NCBI RefSeq assembly: GCF_001592045.1
Contig: NZ_BCWB01000042.1
Span: forward strand, 30,859-94,858
Direction: 5' to 3'
DNA length: 64,000 nucleotides
Source of the DNA: Thermobifida fusca NBRC 14071 = JCM 3263
GTDB taxonomy: Bacteria > Actinomycetota > Actinomycetes > Streptosporangiales > Streptosporangiaceae
The position numbers and the translations under genes are program-made. This document shows, in pieces, positions 1-11,249 of this stretch. The stretch's first letter is position 1. Every line of letters starts with the position of its first letter. Under the pieces are notes generated by a model. That model ran no database searches. It was not told the DNA's origin and saw only the letters and a program-made list of their open reading frames with translations.

Positions 1-24
1 ACACTTGGGAGGAGACTCTTCTTC

Positions 25-543
25 ATGCGCCTAGCCTTCTGCCGCCGGCCGGGCTGCCGACCCCGACACGCGCGTCCGCCGTGGATCGTGCGCGCCACCC
101 GGGCGCGTTGGCTGGTGGCCTCCTTCGCCGTGCTCTCCCTCGGCGGTGCAGCCGGCCTCCTGTCGCCCCACGCTGAGGATTCGATCGCGCAGTCCACACC
201 CGACGCTGAGATCCAGCCCGCCGCTGTCGCCTCGTACTTTGCACCCCAGCACACCACACCCCCCGTGCCGGTGGTGCGCACCACTCCCCCGCAGACCCTG
301 ACGCGTGCCGCAGACCTGCAGCCCGTGACGCTGCCCCGCCCGTCGGAACCCACTCCCACACCCCCCGCGGAGACCGACGACCGCAGCAACGACCGACGGG
401 AGATCGCTGAACTGTCCGGCCCCGACCACTGGTCCCCCCGCTCTGAAGCGCCGCACCGCTACTCCCCCTCGTCCAGTCCGGAAGCCACGTGCAGCGACTC
501 CGTCTTCATGCTGTGGGAGGGCTGCGGTGAGGAAGATTTCTAA
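25..543 (+). CDS. Hypothetical exported or membrane-anchored protein
   Basis: A 172-residue protein of unknown function. The N-terminus is Arg-rich and is followed by a hydrophobic stretch at about residues 29-46 (WLVASFAVLSLGGAAGLL), which fits an uncleaved signal-anchor. The rest is low-complexity, rich in Pro, Thr and Ser (about 60-140), as in cell-wall-spanning linkers, and ends in a short segment with two Cys residues (CSDSVFMLWEGC). A GGGAGGAG ribosome-binding site about 9 bases upstream supports the start. I recognise no domain. It could be a secreted wall-associated protein; function unknown. Confidence 0.6.
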   Translation: MRLAFCRRPGCRPRHARPPWIVRATRARWLVASFAVLSLGGAAGLLSPHAEDSIAQSTPDAEIQPAAVASYFAPQHTTPPVPVVRTTPPQTLTRAADLQPVTLPRPSEPTPTPPAETDDRSNDRREIAELSGPDHWSPRSEAPHRYSPSSSPEATCSDSVFMLWEGCGEEDF

Positions 544-565
544 CAGCGTCACCCCCCGCCGCTAA

Positions 566-1786
<1,221 letters not shown>

Positions 1787-1826
1787 CCAGCCGGGCAGCC
1801 CACACGAGGGCCGCCCGGCTGGCAGG

Positions 1827-2969
1827 TCACACCCGTTCGATGATGGTGACGTTGGCCTGTCCCCCGCCCTCGCACATGGTCTGCAGCCCGTAGCGGCCGC
1901 CCGTGCGGCGCAGTTCGTGGACGAGCTTGGTCATGAGCACGGCGCCGGTGGCCCCCAGCGGGTGGCCCAGGGCGATCGCACCGCCGTTGGGGTTGACCTT
2001 CGCCGGGTCGGCGCCGATTTCGTCGATCCACGCCATGGGGACCGGGGCGAACGCCTCGTTGATCTCGACCACGTCGATGTCGTCGATGTCCAGCCCGGCC
2101 TTGCGCAGCGCGATCCGAGTGGCGGGGATCGGCGCGGTGAGCATGTACACCGGGTCGTCCCCGGCCAAAGCCAGTTGCACGATCCGCGCCAAGGGGGTGA
2201 GCCCGTGCTCGGCCACGGCCCGCTCCGACGCGATGAGCAGGGCGCTCGCCCCCACCGAAATCTGGCTGGAGACGGCCGCGGTCAACGCCCAGCCTTCGCG
2301 GAGCGGTGCGAGCTCGGCCATCTTCTCCAGCGACGTGTCGGGGCGCACCCCCTCGTCGTGGGTGACCCCGGCCAGCGGGGCAGTCTCCGCGTCGAAGTAG
2401 CCCGCTTCGATCGCCGCGGCAGCCCGACGGTGGCTTTCCAGCGCGTACTTCTCCAAGTCCTCGCGGGTGTACCCCCACTTTTCACACATCAGTTGGGCCC
2501 CGCGGAACTGGGAGATCTCCTGGGTGCCGTACCGTTCGACCCAGCCCTGCCCGTAGACGGACAACCCGTTGTCCACGGCGAACTGCACGTTGGCGCCCAT
2601 GGGGACCATGCCCATGTTCTCCACACCCGCCGCGATCACCAGGTCTTGGGTGCCGGACATGACCCCTTGCGCCGCAAAGTGCACGGCCTGCTGGGAGGAA
2701 CCGCACTGGCGGTCGATGGTGACCCCCGGCGTACTCTCCGGGAGTCCGGCAGAAAGCCATGCGGTGCGGGCCAGGTCGAGTGCCTGCGGCCCCACCTGGG
2801 TGACGCAGCCCATGATCACGTCCTCGACCGCGGCCGGGTCGATCCCGGTCCGGTTCACCAGTTCTTTGAGCACGTGGGCGCCCAGGTCGGCCGGGTGCAC
2901 CGCAGCGAGCGCCCCCTTCCTGGTCCCGATCGGGGTGCGCACCGCTCCGACGATGTATGCCTCGGCCAC
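1827..2969 (-). CDS. Acetyl-CoA acetyltransferase (thiolase family)
   Basis: 380 residues, normal thiolase length. Catalyses thiolytic cleavage of 3-ketoacyl-CoA, or condensation of two acetyl-CoA, in fatty-acid or ketone metabolism. The nucleophilic Cys sits in DRQCGSSQQAV (about residue 91). The other catalytic motifs are NEAFA, GGAIALGHPLGATGA (His) and the second Cys in QTMCEGGGQAN. The N-terminus reads YIVGAVRTPIGTRKG as in bacterial acetyl-CoA acyltransferases. Start is GTG at 2969 with an AAGGAGG site 5 bases upstream. Monocistronic. Whether it works mainly in degradation (FadA-like) or condensation cannot be decided from sequence. Confidence 0.92.
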   Translation of the reverse strand: MAEAYIVGAVRTPIGTRKGALAAVHPADLGAHVLKELVNRTGIDPAAVEDVIMGCVTQVGPQALDLARTAWLSAGLPESTPGVTIDRQCGSSQQAVHFAAQGVMSGTQDLVIAAGVENMGMVPMGANVQFAVDNGLSVYGQGWVERYGTQEISQFRGAQLMCEKWGYTREDLEKYALESHRRAAAAIEAGYFDAETAPLAGVTHDEGVRPDTSLEKMAELAPLREGWALTAAVSSQISVGASALLIASERAVAEHGLTPLARIVQLALAGDDPVYMLTAPIPATRIALRKAGLDIDDIDVVEINEAFAPVPMAWIDEIGADPAKVNPNGGAIALGHPLGATGAVLMTKLVHELRRTGGRYGLQTMCEGGGQANVTIIERV

Positions 2970-3231
2970 GGTTCCTCCTTCGGTCGCGTGAGCAAACCTC
3001 CATACCGAACGATATTCGGTTGAGGGGCGGGGGCAACCCGTTGCACCCGCTCCTTTTCACGCCGTTGCCCGCCTTCGCCGCGTGGGTAGGAATCCGTGAT
3101 GGACTTATCCCTGTCGCCGACACCCGGCAGTGCTCCGGTCGTGTCCTCCCCGCCTCCCGGGAGTCCCACGGCCGCGGGCCTGCCCGGCGTCCCTCCTCCC
3201 ACCGACGGAAACTCAGCGGAAAGGTCTGCTC

Positions 3232-3402
3232 ATGAGCGGCGCATACGACGGCGCGATCCTCCTCGGCCTGCTGGTCCTCTTCGTCGTCCTCGGAGTCCGC
3301 TGGCTCCGCAAACGGGTCCACGTGCCGTGGAGCACCAAAGGGATCGCGGTGGTCTTCATCTTTGCTGTGCTGCTGCTGTGGGCGTATCAGACCACGACGT
3401 GA
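3232..3402 (+). CDS. Small two-helix membrane protein
   Basis: A 56-residue protein beginning MSGAYDGAILLGLLVLFVVL and continuing through a basic loop (RWLRKRVHV) into a second hydrophobic helix (IAVVFIFAVLLLWAY). That gives two predicted membrane segments with a short positively charged turn. ATG at 3232 is preceded by GGAAAGG at good spacing. It lies 82 bases upstream of the YihY-type membrane protein on the same strand and may be co-transcribed. I know no functional family for it. Confidence 0.6.
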   Translation: MSGAYDGAILLGLLVLFVVLGVRWLRKRVHVPWSTKGIAVVFIFAVLLLWAYQTTT

Positions 3403-3484
3403 CCGCGCTCCTCCCTACGCCACGATTCATCGCCGTCTCGTGGGGCAGTCGTGTCTCAAAGCCGACGACGACAAGGGGAGTGGG

Positions 3485-4486
3485 ATGAGCAAGCGCTCGG
3501 CCTCATCGAGTCGATCCCCGGCTGCTGGTACCGGTGCCGCGGTGCCCGAGTCTCCCGCCGAACTTCCCGCAACCTCATGGTGGGCGTCGCTGAAACGCAC
3601 CGTCGTGGAATTCAAGGAAGACAACCTGACCGACCTGGCCGCCGGGCTTACCTACTACGCGGTGCTGTCGATCTTTCCGGCGCTCCTCGTCCTGGTGTCC
3701 CTGCTCGGCCTGGCCGGCCAGTCGGCCACCGACACGATCAGCGACCAACTGAGCGCGGTGGCCCCCGACGAGACCGTGGAGATCGTCACCGGAGTCCTGA
3801 CCAACCTCCAAGCCAACCAGGCCACCGCCAGCCTGGTGGGGCTGCTCAGCCTCGCCTTGGCGGTGTGGTCGGCCTCCGCCTACGTCGCCGCGTTCATGCG
3901 GGCCGCCAACATCGTGTACGACATCCGGGAAGGCCGCCCGTTCTGGAAGACCCTGCCGGTCCGGGTCGGCATCACCCTGCTCCTGCTCACACTGGTAGCG
4001 ATCAGCGCGCTCGCAGTCATCCTCAGCGGCGGGGTCGCCCAGTGGGTGGGGAACTTCATAGGGGCCGGTCCTACCGCCGTCACCCTGTGGAACATCGTCA
4101 AATGGCCGGTCCTCGTCCTGCTGATGATGTTCATGGTGTCGGTGCTGTACTGGGCGGCCCCCAACGTCAAACGACCTTTCCGCTGGGTGAGCCCCGGCGG
4201 CATCGTGGCGGTCCTCATCTGGCTCGGCGCCTCCGCGGCCTTCGCCTTCTACGTGGCGAACTTCGCCAACTACAACCGCACCTACGGTAGTCTCGCCGCG
4301 GTCGTCATCTTCCTGGTCTGGCTGTGGATCTCCAACATCGCGATCCTGCTGGGCATCGAATACAACGCGGAGATCGAACGGAGCCGGGCCCTCCAGGCGG
4401 GGCAGCGCCTCACCGTGGAACCCTATGTGGAACCCCGGGACGTGCCGAAACCCCGGCCGTTCCACCACCGGCCGAAACCGGAGTGA
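3485..4486 (+). CDS. YihY/BrkB family inner-membrane protein
   Basis: 333 residues. The family signature is clear: an N-terminal amphipathic part, then DLAAGLTYYAVLSIFPALLVLVSLLG, the Ala/Ser-rich segment around residues 125-150 (AVWSASAYVAAFMRAANIVYDI split over helices) and NRTYGSLAAVVIFLVWLW near the end, with six membrane helices. The tail is Pro/Arg-rich and cytosolic. Formerly linked to ribonuclease BN by misannotation; the true role is an uncharacterised membrane transporter or envelope protein. Start chosen at ATG 3485 with AAGGGGAG upstream, because residues before it show no family similarity. Confidence 0.88.
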   Translation: MSKRSASSSRSPAAGTGAAVPESPAELPATSWWASLKRTVVEFKEDNLTDLAAGLTYYAVLSIFPALLVLVSLLGLAGQSATDTISDQLSAVAPDETVEIVTGVLTNLQANQATASLVGLLSLALAVWSASAYVAAFMRAANIVYDIREGRPFWKTLPVRVGITLLLLTLVAISALAVILSGGVAQWVGNFIGAGPTAVTLWNIVKWPVLVLLMMFMVSVLYWAAPNVKRPFRWVSPGGIVAVLIWLGASAAFAFYVANFANYNRTYGSLAAVVIFLVWLWISNIAILLGIEYNAEIERSRALQAGQRLTVEPYVEPRDVPKPRPFHHRPKPE

Positions 4487-4545
4487 GGAAGGGTCGCCAA
4501 CAACCGCCCTGGGAGAAGGGCTGTCTTACCGACCGTGGTGCGCCG

Positions 4546-6807
4546 TCACTCGCTGTCCGGCTGGTGCATGGGGATCTGGAACCACACGGCCTTGCCGTCG
4601 GGGGTGGGCCTGGACCCCCACCGCTCGGCCAGCTGGTCCACGAGGTAGAGGCCACGGCCGCCTTCGTCTTCCGCACCGGCAGTACGGATCCGCGGCAGCC
4701 GCAGGTCGTGGTCGAAGACCTCCACCCACACCGAGGAGGCGCCGCGGCGGAGCCGCAGCAGGAACTCGCGGCTGGTGGGCACCGGCTCCTCATCCTGCTC
4801 GGCCGCTTCCTCCAGCAGATCCGACCAGTCCTCGTCGAACTCGTCGAAACCGTCCAGCGGCAGCTGCTCGTCGGAGTCCTTGACCCCGTCGTCGGTGAAC
4901 TCGCGGGTCACCGGGTGGGGAGTGGCGTGGATGACCACGTTGGTGACGATCTCCGAGACCAGCAGGCAGGCCAGCTCTGCCTGATCCCGGTCCATCCCCC
5001 ACTCCTTGAACGTGTCCACGGCCAAGTGCCGGGCCTCCGCCACCGTAGGCGCCTCGGCGGGGAACCACTCCTGCTTGAGCGCCAGCTCCTCCGGGTGGGA
5101 GCGAACCACGAGCAGCGCGGTGTCGTCGTCAGCCACTCCGGGGACCGCGCGCTTAGCCACCTCCAGGATCTGGTGGACGTCCTTGTCGGCGACCTCCCGG
5201 ACCCGTGACCGAAGCTGCTCCAGTCCGGCCTCCATGTCGACGGTGCCGTCGTACGACCGGCGTGCGACCAGGCCGTCCGTGTACAGCAGCAGCGTCGCCC
5301 CCGGCGGCAGCGTGAGCTCCCCCTGCCGGTACACCGAGTCGCCGGGCACCCCCTTGGGTTTGACGCCCAGCAGTTTGTCGCGGATCGCCATGTCCAGGTC
5401 GTCGACCTTGCCGCCGCAGATCAGCAGTGGAGGCTGGTGGCCCGCGTTGGCGTACGTCAGCTCCCGAGACCAGGCGTCGTACGCCATGTACAAGCAACTG
5501 ACGCTCGGTACCCAGGTGTTGCCTTCCCCGTCCGGGCGGCCCAACTGGCGGACCCACTCGTCGAGTTCGCGCAGGATCTCGGCGGGTTCCCGGTCAGCTT
5601 GGGCGAACGCCCGCAGCGCGGCCCGCAGTTGGCCCATGACCGCTGCTGCGTGGGGGCCTTTGCCTTCGACGTCGCCGATGACGATGCCGACCCGCCCCGC
5701 CGACAGCGGAATCACGTCATAGAAGTCCCCGCCGACCTGGGTCTGGATTCCTTGGCCGTGCGCCTCCAGCGGTTTGGCGGGAATGTAGTCGTGGGCGATG
5801 GACAGTCCGTCGAATTCGGGGAATTCCCGGGGCAGCAGGCTGTTCTGGAAGGCGAGTGCGGTGTCGCGTTCCTCTTCGAAAAGGCGGGCGTTGTCGATTG
5901 CTACGGCGACCCGGGACGCGATCGTGCCGACCAGGTCGCGGTCGAAACTGTCGTAGTCGGTCTTGTCGCGGGACGTGAGCCCGGACCGGGCCAGGGTGAG
6001 CACGCCTAAGGTGACACCGCGGGCGCGCAGCGGCGCCGCGATCACCGACGTCACTCCGACCTGTTCGGAGACGCGCACGGAACGCCGGTTGGGGAACACT
6101 CCGGCCGTGGAGCCCGGGTTGGAGTAGTCGCTGACCACGACCGTCTCCATCCGGCGCAGTGCCTTGGAGACGAAGTGCTTCTCGGGGTAGTGCACCTCCT
6201 CGCCGACGTCAGGCCAGCTGCCCGGCGGCGGAGTCCACCCCTCGGCGTGCACGGAGACACGGCGGATCAGCCTGCCGTGGTCGTTGAGGTCGATGAAGCA
6301 GTGGTCGGCGAACTGGGGGACCAGGATCTCCGCGACAGCCTTCACGGTGGCTTCGAACTCGAGCGAACTGGCCAGTCGCCGTCCGATCCGGTCCAGCAGC
6401 CCGTACTGTTCCTCAATCCGGCCGCTTCGCAGCGCCTCGGTGATGAAGAGGACCACGCCCTCCACGGCACCGGAGGACGGCCGGAGGGGAACCGCGCTGG
6501 CCCGCAGGTGCATCCAGGTGGAGTCCTTGCGCAGCACCGCAAAAGTGCCTTCCCAGGTGTCCCCACGCAGGACCCTGCGGGCGAGCTGGGCGAGCTGCTC
6601 GTGGTCGGCTTCGTGGATACCGATGTCTACGAGGGGGGTGCCGAGGTAGTCGCGCCCGTCATCGAGCCCGAAAAGCTGGGTGGCGTAAGAGTTCCAGTAG
6701 CGGAGGTTGCTGAAGCGGTCCGTCACCACCACGGCGATCTGCACCTGTTCCAGGACTTCGGCTCCTGACAGTGCATCGTCGTAGAAGGCTTCCCCCCACC
6801 GCTTCAT
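4546..6807 (-). CDS. PAS-GAF-PP2C (SpoIIE-type) phosphatase with C-terminal ATPase domain
   Basis: About 753 residues with four domains. A PAS sensor lies at about 15-130, GAF at about 150-310, PP2C/SpoIIE Ser/Thr phosphatase at about 330-560 (metal-binding GGDFYDV, GDVEGKG and DDTALLVV motifs), and an anti-sigma-type HATPase at about 590-750 (N box SEIVTNVVIHA, G box DEGGRGLYLVDQLAERWG). Such proteins control sigma factors by dephosphorylating anti-anti-sigma factors and by binding or phosphorylating them. An acidic insertion of about 50 residues (DEQLPLDGFDEFDEDW within it) splits the N and G boxes, which is unusual. Start may be ATG 6807 or the adjacent GTG 6810. No sigma or anti-anti-sigma gene is next to it, so partners are unknown. 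Confidence 0.88.
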   Translation of the reverse strand: MKRWGEAFYDDALSGAEVLEQVQIAVVVTDRFSNLRYWNSYATQLFGLDDGRDYLGTPLVDIGIHEADHEQLAQLARRVLRGDTWEGTFAVLRKDSTWMHLRASAVPLRPSSGAVEGVVLFITEALRSGRIEEQYGLLDRIGRRLASSLEFEATVKAVAEILVPQFADHCFIDLNDHGRLIRRVSVHAEGWTPPPGSWPDVGEEVHYPEKHFVSKALRRMETVVVSDYSNPGSTAGVFPNRRSVRVSEQVGVTSVIAAPLRARGVTLGVLTLARSGLTSRDKTDYDSFDRDLVGTIASRVAVAIDNARLFEEERDTALAFQNSLLPREFPEFDGLSIAHDYIPAKPLEAHGQGIQTQVGGDFYDVIPLSAGRVGIVIGDVEGKGPHAAAVMGQLRAALRAFAQADREPAEILRELDEWVRQLGRPDGEGNTWVPSVSCLYMAYDAWSRELTYANAGHQPPLLICGGKVDDLDMAIRDKLLGVKPKGVPGDSVYRQGELTLPPGATLLLYTDGLVARRSYDGTVDMEAGLEQLRSRVREVADKDVHQILEVAKRAVPGVADDDTALLVVRSHPEELALKQEWFPAEAPTVAEARHLAVDTFKEWGMDRDQAELACLLVSEIVTNVVIHATPHPVTREFTDDGVKDSDEQLPLDGFDEFDEDWSDLLEEAAEQDEEPVPTSREFLLRLRRGASSVWVEVFDHDLRLPRIRTAGAEDEGGRGLYLVDQLAERWGSRPTPDGKAVWFQIPMHQPDSE

Positions 6808-6993
6808 CACACAGCCACCTCGCCGTCACGGACCGTACTGATGACCGACGAGCACCGCATCGGCCGCCCCAAGGCAGGCGCGCGCGGTTCCATTCGTTCC
6901 GGTCCACGCCATGTGGCGAGACTAGCAACTGTGAGGATGTGTGCGCAGAGCAACGGCTGATCTCGTGGGCTGGATGCGAGACCGACGCTCCGG

Positions 6994-7704
6994 TCAGACC
7001 CGGGTAACGAAGATAAGACTGGCGACCTGCCGGGGCAGTTCGATCGACTCGCCATCCTCGCCGTTACCACCAATCACTCGCACACCGTCATCGCTCGCCT
7101 CGAGCGTCACTTCTTTGCCGGGTTGTACCCCGGTGCGTTTAAGAGCGAGCATGGTCTTGGTGTCGCTTTGGATTTGTTCGCTGATACGGCGAATCGTCAC
7201 CCTGGTCGGCGTGTCAGAAAGCGCCTCGGGGATCGGCACGATGGAGCTACTCGCGAACGGCTCCGGCTCGTAGCCTTCGACACCCAGCTCGTCCAGGCCG
7301 GGGATCGGGTTCCCGTGAGCACACGTCCACGGCTCTTTGAGCAGTCCGATCAGCCGTTCTTCCACTGCCTCGGAGATCACATGCTCCCACCGGCAGGCTT
7401 CGACGTGGACGTCCTCCCACGGCAGCCCGATGATGTCCACCAGCAGCCGTTCCGCCAGACGGTGCTTCCGCATGACCTGGGTGGCCAGACGACGTCCCTC
7501 TTCCGTCATCACCAGGTGGCGGTCGTTCTCCACCCGCACCAGGCCATCGCGTTCCATGCGCGCAACCGTCTGACTCACGGTGGGGCCGCTCTGGCGCAGA
7601 CGCTCGGCGATACGGGCGCGGAGCGGGACGATCCCCTCTTCCTCAAGCTCGAAGATCGTACGGAGATACATCTCCGTAGTGTCAATAAGTCCCTGTGCGG
7701 TCAA
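6994..7704 (-). CDS. ideR: Iron-dependent repressor, DtxR/IdeR family
   Basis: 236 residues. An N-terminal winged helix (RARIAERLRQSGPTVSQTVA), a dimerisation/metal domain and a C-terminal SH3-like domain are all present. It aligns closely with DtxR. Primary metal ligands M12, C104, E107 and H108 (CRWEHVISEAVEERL) and ancillary ligands H81, E85 and H100 are all conserved. It should therefore be an Fe(II)-activated repressor of siderophore and iron-uptake genes. Start is TTG at 7704 with a GGGAG site 5 bases upstream. The 250 bases upstream (7705-7957) are AT-rich near 7910-7950 and hold the promoter; I see no other gene there. Confidence 0.92.
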   Translation of the reverse strand: MTAQGLIDTTEMYLRTIFELEEEGIVPLRARIAERLRQSGPTVSQTVARMERDGLVRVENDRHLVMTEEGRRLATQVMRKHRLAERLLVDIIGLPWEDVHVEACRWEHVISEAVEERLIGLLKEPWTCAHGNPIPGLDELGVEGYEPEPFASSSIVPIPEALSDTPTRVTIRRISEQIQSDTKTMLALKRTGVQPGKEVTLEASDDGVRVIGGNGEDGESIELPRQVASLIFVTRV

Positions 7705-7957
7705 GGCTCCCTCTCCCCTTCTGAGCCCGGTTGAGAGCGGCCAACGACAGTTGTCTCAACACAGATCAGTGCGCGCCTGTTCCGGGGTTGCACGCGTGGG
7801 TGAGGGTATTCGCCAGCCGTGAGTCTAAAACGCGCATCTGACCGTGGAAACATCACCGTCCCCTCCGATCATAGCGTGACGGCGCGCAACTCTTTTTCCG
7901 AAAACGTGACCTATACCACTTAACAAATTGGTGAATCTCTTAATACTGTCCGTTCTT

Positions 7958-8623
7958 TCATGGTGAAAGCCGGTCGATTTGCCACGCCCCTTCACTCGGC
8001 GTGCCGGAGACCAGCCGATAGCGGAACCGGTCGTGCATCCGGTCACTACGGCCCTGCCAAAACTCCACTTCCTGCGGGACCAGGAGAAACCCGCCCCAAT
8101 ACTCCGGGCGAGGCACCGGCGTGCCCGGCGGCCACTGCTCCGCGCAACGCGCATACGCCCGGTCCAGCTCTGCACGGTCCGCTACCGGCGCGGACTGGTA
8201 CTCACTCGCCCACGCCCCCAATTGGGACCCGTGCGGCCGCTGCGCAAAATACGCGTCGTTCTCTTCGTCACTAAGCCGCTCAGCAAAGCCGTACACGATG
8301 ACCTGGCGGCGGATCGCATGCCAGGGGAACACGACGCAAGCGCGCGGCTCGCGGGCGAGCGCCACCCCTTTGCGCGACCGGTAGTTCGTGAAAAACCGCA
8401 GGCCACGCCGGTCATACCCTTTCAGGAGCACGGTCCGGGCGCTCGGCGCACCATCGGGGTCCACCGTAGACAGCACCATCGCGTTGGGCTCCGACAGCTC
8501 CGCCTCGCAGGCCTCGGTAAACCAGGCGTGGAACTGGTCCATCGGCTGCGGTGCCAGGCCACGGGGGTCTAACGGCGCTCCGTCATATGATTCACGCAGC
8601 TCAGCAGGGTCAGAATAGTCCAC
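7958..8623 (-). CDS. pdxH: Pyridoxamine/pyridoxine 5'-phosphate oxidase
   Basis: 221 residues, typical for PdxH. The FMN enzyme oxidises PNP or PMP to pyridoxal 5'-phosphate in vitamin B6 synthesis and salvage. Diagnostic stretches are NAMVLSTVDPDGAPSARTVLLKG, FFTNYRSRKG, the HGSQLGAWAS box and the C-terminal PEYWGGFLLVPQEVEFWQGR...RFRYRL, all conserved. Start is GTG at 8623, just upstream of the motif-bearing region. Divergent from the citrate synthase gene across about 140 bases that must hold both promoters. Confidence 0.95.
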   Translation of the reverse strand: MDYSDPAELRESYDGAPLDPRGLAPQPMDQFHAWFTEACEAELSEPNAMVLSTVDPDGAPSARTVLLKGYDRRGLRFFTNYRSRKGVALAREPRACVVFPWHAIRRQVIVYGFAERLSDEENDAYFAQRPHGSQLGAWASEYQSAPVADRAELDRAYARCAEQWPPGTPVPRPEYWGGFLLVPQEVEFWQGRSDRMHDRFRYRLVSGTPSEGAWQIDRLSP

Positions 8624-8763
8624 AGTGGTGCATCCTCACACGATCCGTGGGGTAGCCGCCAGCAGTGGGCGGGCCGTTAACGGCACCTCGCATGTCAGCA
8701 AAAGATCCTCGAACGGTTCAATGGATTACTAATCCGAGGACCGAGGAGACGGAGGAAGCCGGT

Positions 8764-9870
8764 ATGTCGGACTTCAAACCCGGGCTCGAAGGAGTCGTGG
8801 CGTTCGAGACCGAGATCGCCGAACCGGACAAAGAGGGCGGCGCCCTCCGGTACCGGGGTGTCGACATCGAGCAGCTCGTCGGCCACGTCACCTTCGGGCG
8901 CGTGTGGGGGCTGTTGGTAGACAACAGCTTCAACCCCGGACTTCCCTTCGCGGACCCGATCGACCTGCCGGTCTCGACCGGTGACGTGCGTGTCGACGTC
9001 CAAAGCGCGCTGGCGACCCTGGCACCACGGTGGGGCTTCAAGCCGCTGCTGGACATCGACGAGGCGGAAGCGCGCGACAACGTCGCCCGCGCTGCCTCCG
9101 CTGCCCTGTCGATCATCGCCCAGTCCGCCCGCGGGGACCAGCCCAAGGTTCCGCAGAGCCGGGTCGACGAAGGTAAGACCATCGTCGAACGGTTCATGAT
9201 CCAACTGCGTGGCGAACCGGACCCCCTCCACGTCAAGGCCGTTGACGCCTACTGGACGTCCGCTGCCGAACACGGCATGAACGCCTCCACGTTCACTGCC
9301 CGGGTCATCGCCTCCACTGGTGCCGACGTGGCCGCCGCCCTCTCCGGAGCCGTGGGTGCCATGTCCGGTCCGCTGCACGGCGGCGCACCCGCCCGCGTGC
9401 TGCACATGCTCGACGAGACGGAACGCCTCGGTGACGCGCGCAAGTACGTCACCCAGGCCCTGGACCGGGGCGAGCGCCTGATGGGCTTCGGTCACCGTGT
9501 CTACCGCGCAGAAGACCCCCGGGCCCGGGTCCTGCGCCGTACCGCCAAGGAACTGAACGCCCCCCGCTTCGAAGTCGCCAGCGCCCTGGAGAAGGCCGCC
9601 CTGGAAGAACTGCAGGCCCGCAAGCCCGACCGGGTGCTCGCCACCAACGTGGAGTACTGGGCCGCGGTGGTGCTGGACTTCGCGCAGATCCCGGCGTCGA
9701 TGTTCACGTCCATGTTCACCTGCGCCCGCACCGCGGGATGGTCCGCGCACATCCTGGAGCAGAAGCGCACCGGCCGCCTGGTCCGGCCCAGCGCCCGCTA
9801 CGTCGGCCCCGCTGTGCGCGACATCAAGAGCGTCGAAGGCGCCGACGAAGCCCTCGCCCAGGGCATCTAA
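8764..9870 (+). CDS. Citrate synthase (citrate synthase 2 type)
   Basis: 368 residues. It condenses acetyl-CoA with oxaloacetate at the entry to the TCA cycle. Catalytic His motifs are visible in GPLHGGAPARVL and GFGHRVYRAEDPRAR (His plus the oxaloacetate-binding Arg), and the catalytic Asp region lies near the end of the catalytic core. The C-terminus keeps the substrate Arg region (EQKRTGRLVRPSARYVGP). The start is ATG 8764 with a GGAGGAAG site. An upstream in-frame ATG at 8665 has no such site. A strong hairpin follows the stop. Could also act as a methylcitrate synthase, but the short actinobacterial type 2 form fits citrate synthase better. Confidence 0.92.
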   Translation: MSDFKPGLEGVVAFETEIAEPDKEGGALRYRGVDIEQLVGHVTFGRVWGLLVDNSFNPGLPFADPIDLPVSTGDVRVDVQSALATLAPRWGFKPLLDIDEAEARDNVARAASAALSIIAQSARGDQPKVPQSRVDEGKTIVERFMIQLRGEPDPLHVKAVDAYWTSAAEHGMNASTFTARVIASTGADVAAALSGAVGAMSGPLHGGAPARVLHMLDETERLGDARKYVTQALDRGERLMGFGHRVYRAEDPRARVLRRTAKELNAPRFEVASALEKAALEELQARKPDRVLATNVEYWAAVVLDFAQIPASMFTSMFTCARTAGWSAHILEQKRTGRLVRPSARYVGPAVRDIKSVEGADEALAQGI

Positions 9871-9892
9871 AGCTGTCTGGTTTCGCACACTC

Positions 9893-9921
9893 GTGAACCC
9901 CGGTCACCGGCCGGGGTTCAC
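9893..9921 (+). terminator. Hairpin terminator after citrate synthase
   Basis: A perfect 11-bp inverted repeat (GTGAACCCCGG / CCGGGGTTCAC) with a 7-base loop starts 22 bases after the citrate synthase stop. There is no long T-run, as is common in high-GC actinobacteria. Confidence 0.7.
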
Positions 9922-10018
9922 TTCGTGTGTCGCGCGCCTAGCCGTCCCCCCGCTCCGGTGCGGGGAATCACGCCGCAGGACGGCCCCTCTCCCGCGATCC
10001 AGCGGTCCACCGGAGTAG

Positions 10019-11149
<1,131 letters not shown>

Positions 11150-11249
11150 GCTGACACCACACACCCCTATCGCAAGTCCTTGTCGGCCGGTCCGGGGCTC
11201 TCCGGGCCGGCCGACGCGTCCGCAGCACGGATCACGAACGGTCTCGGCC

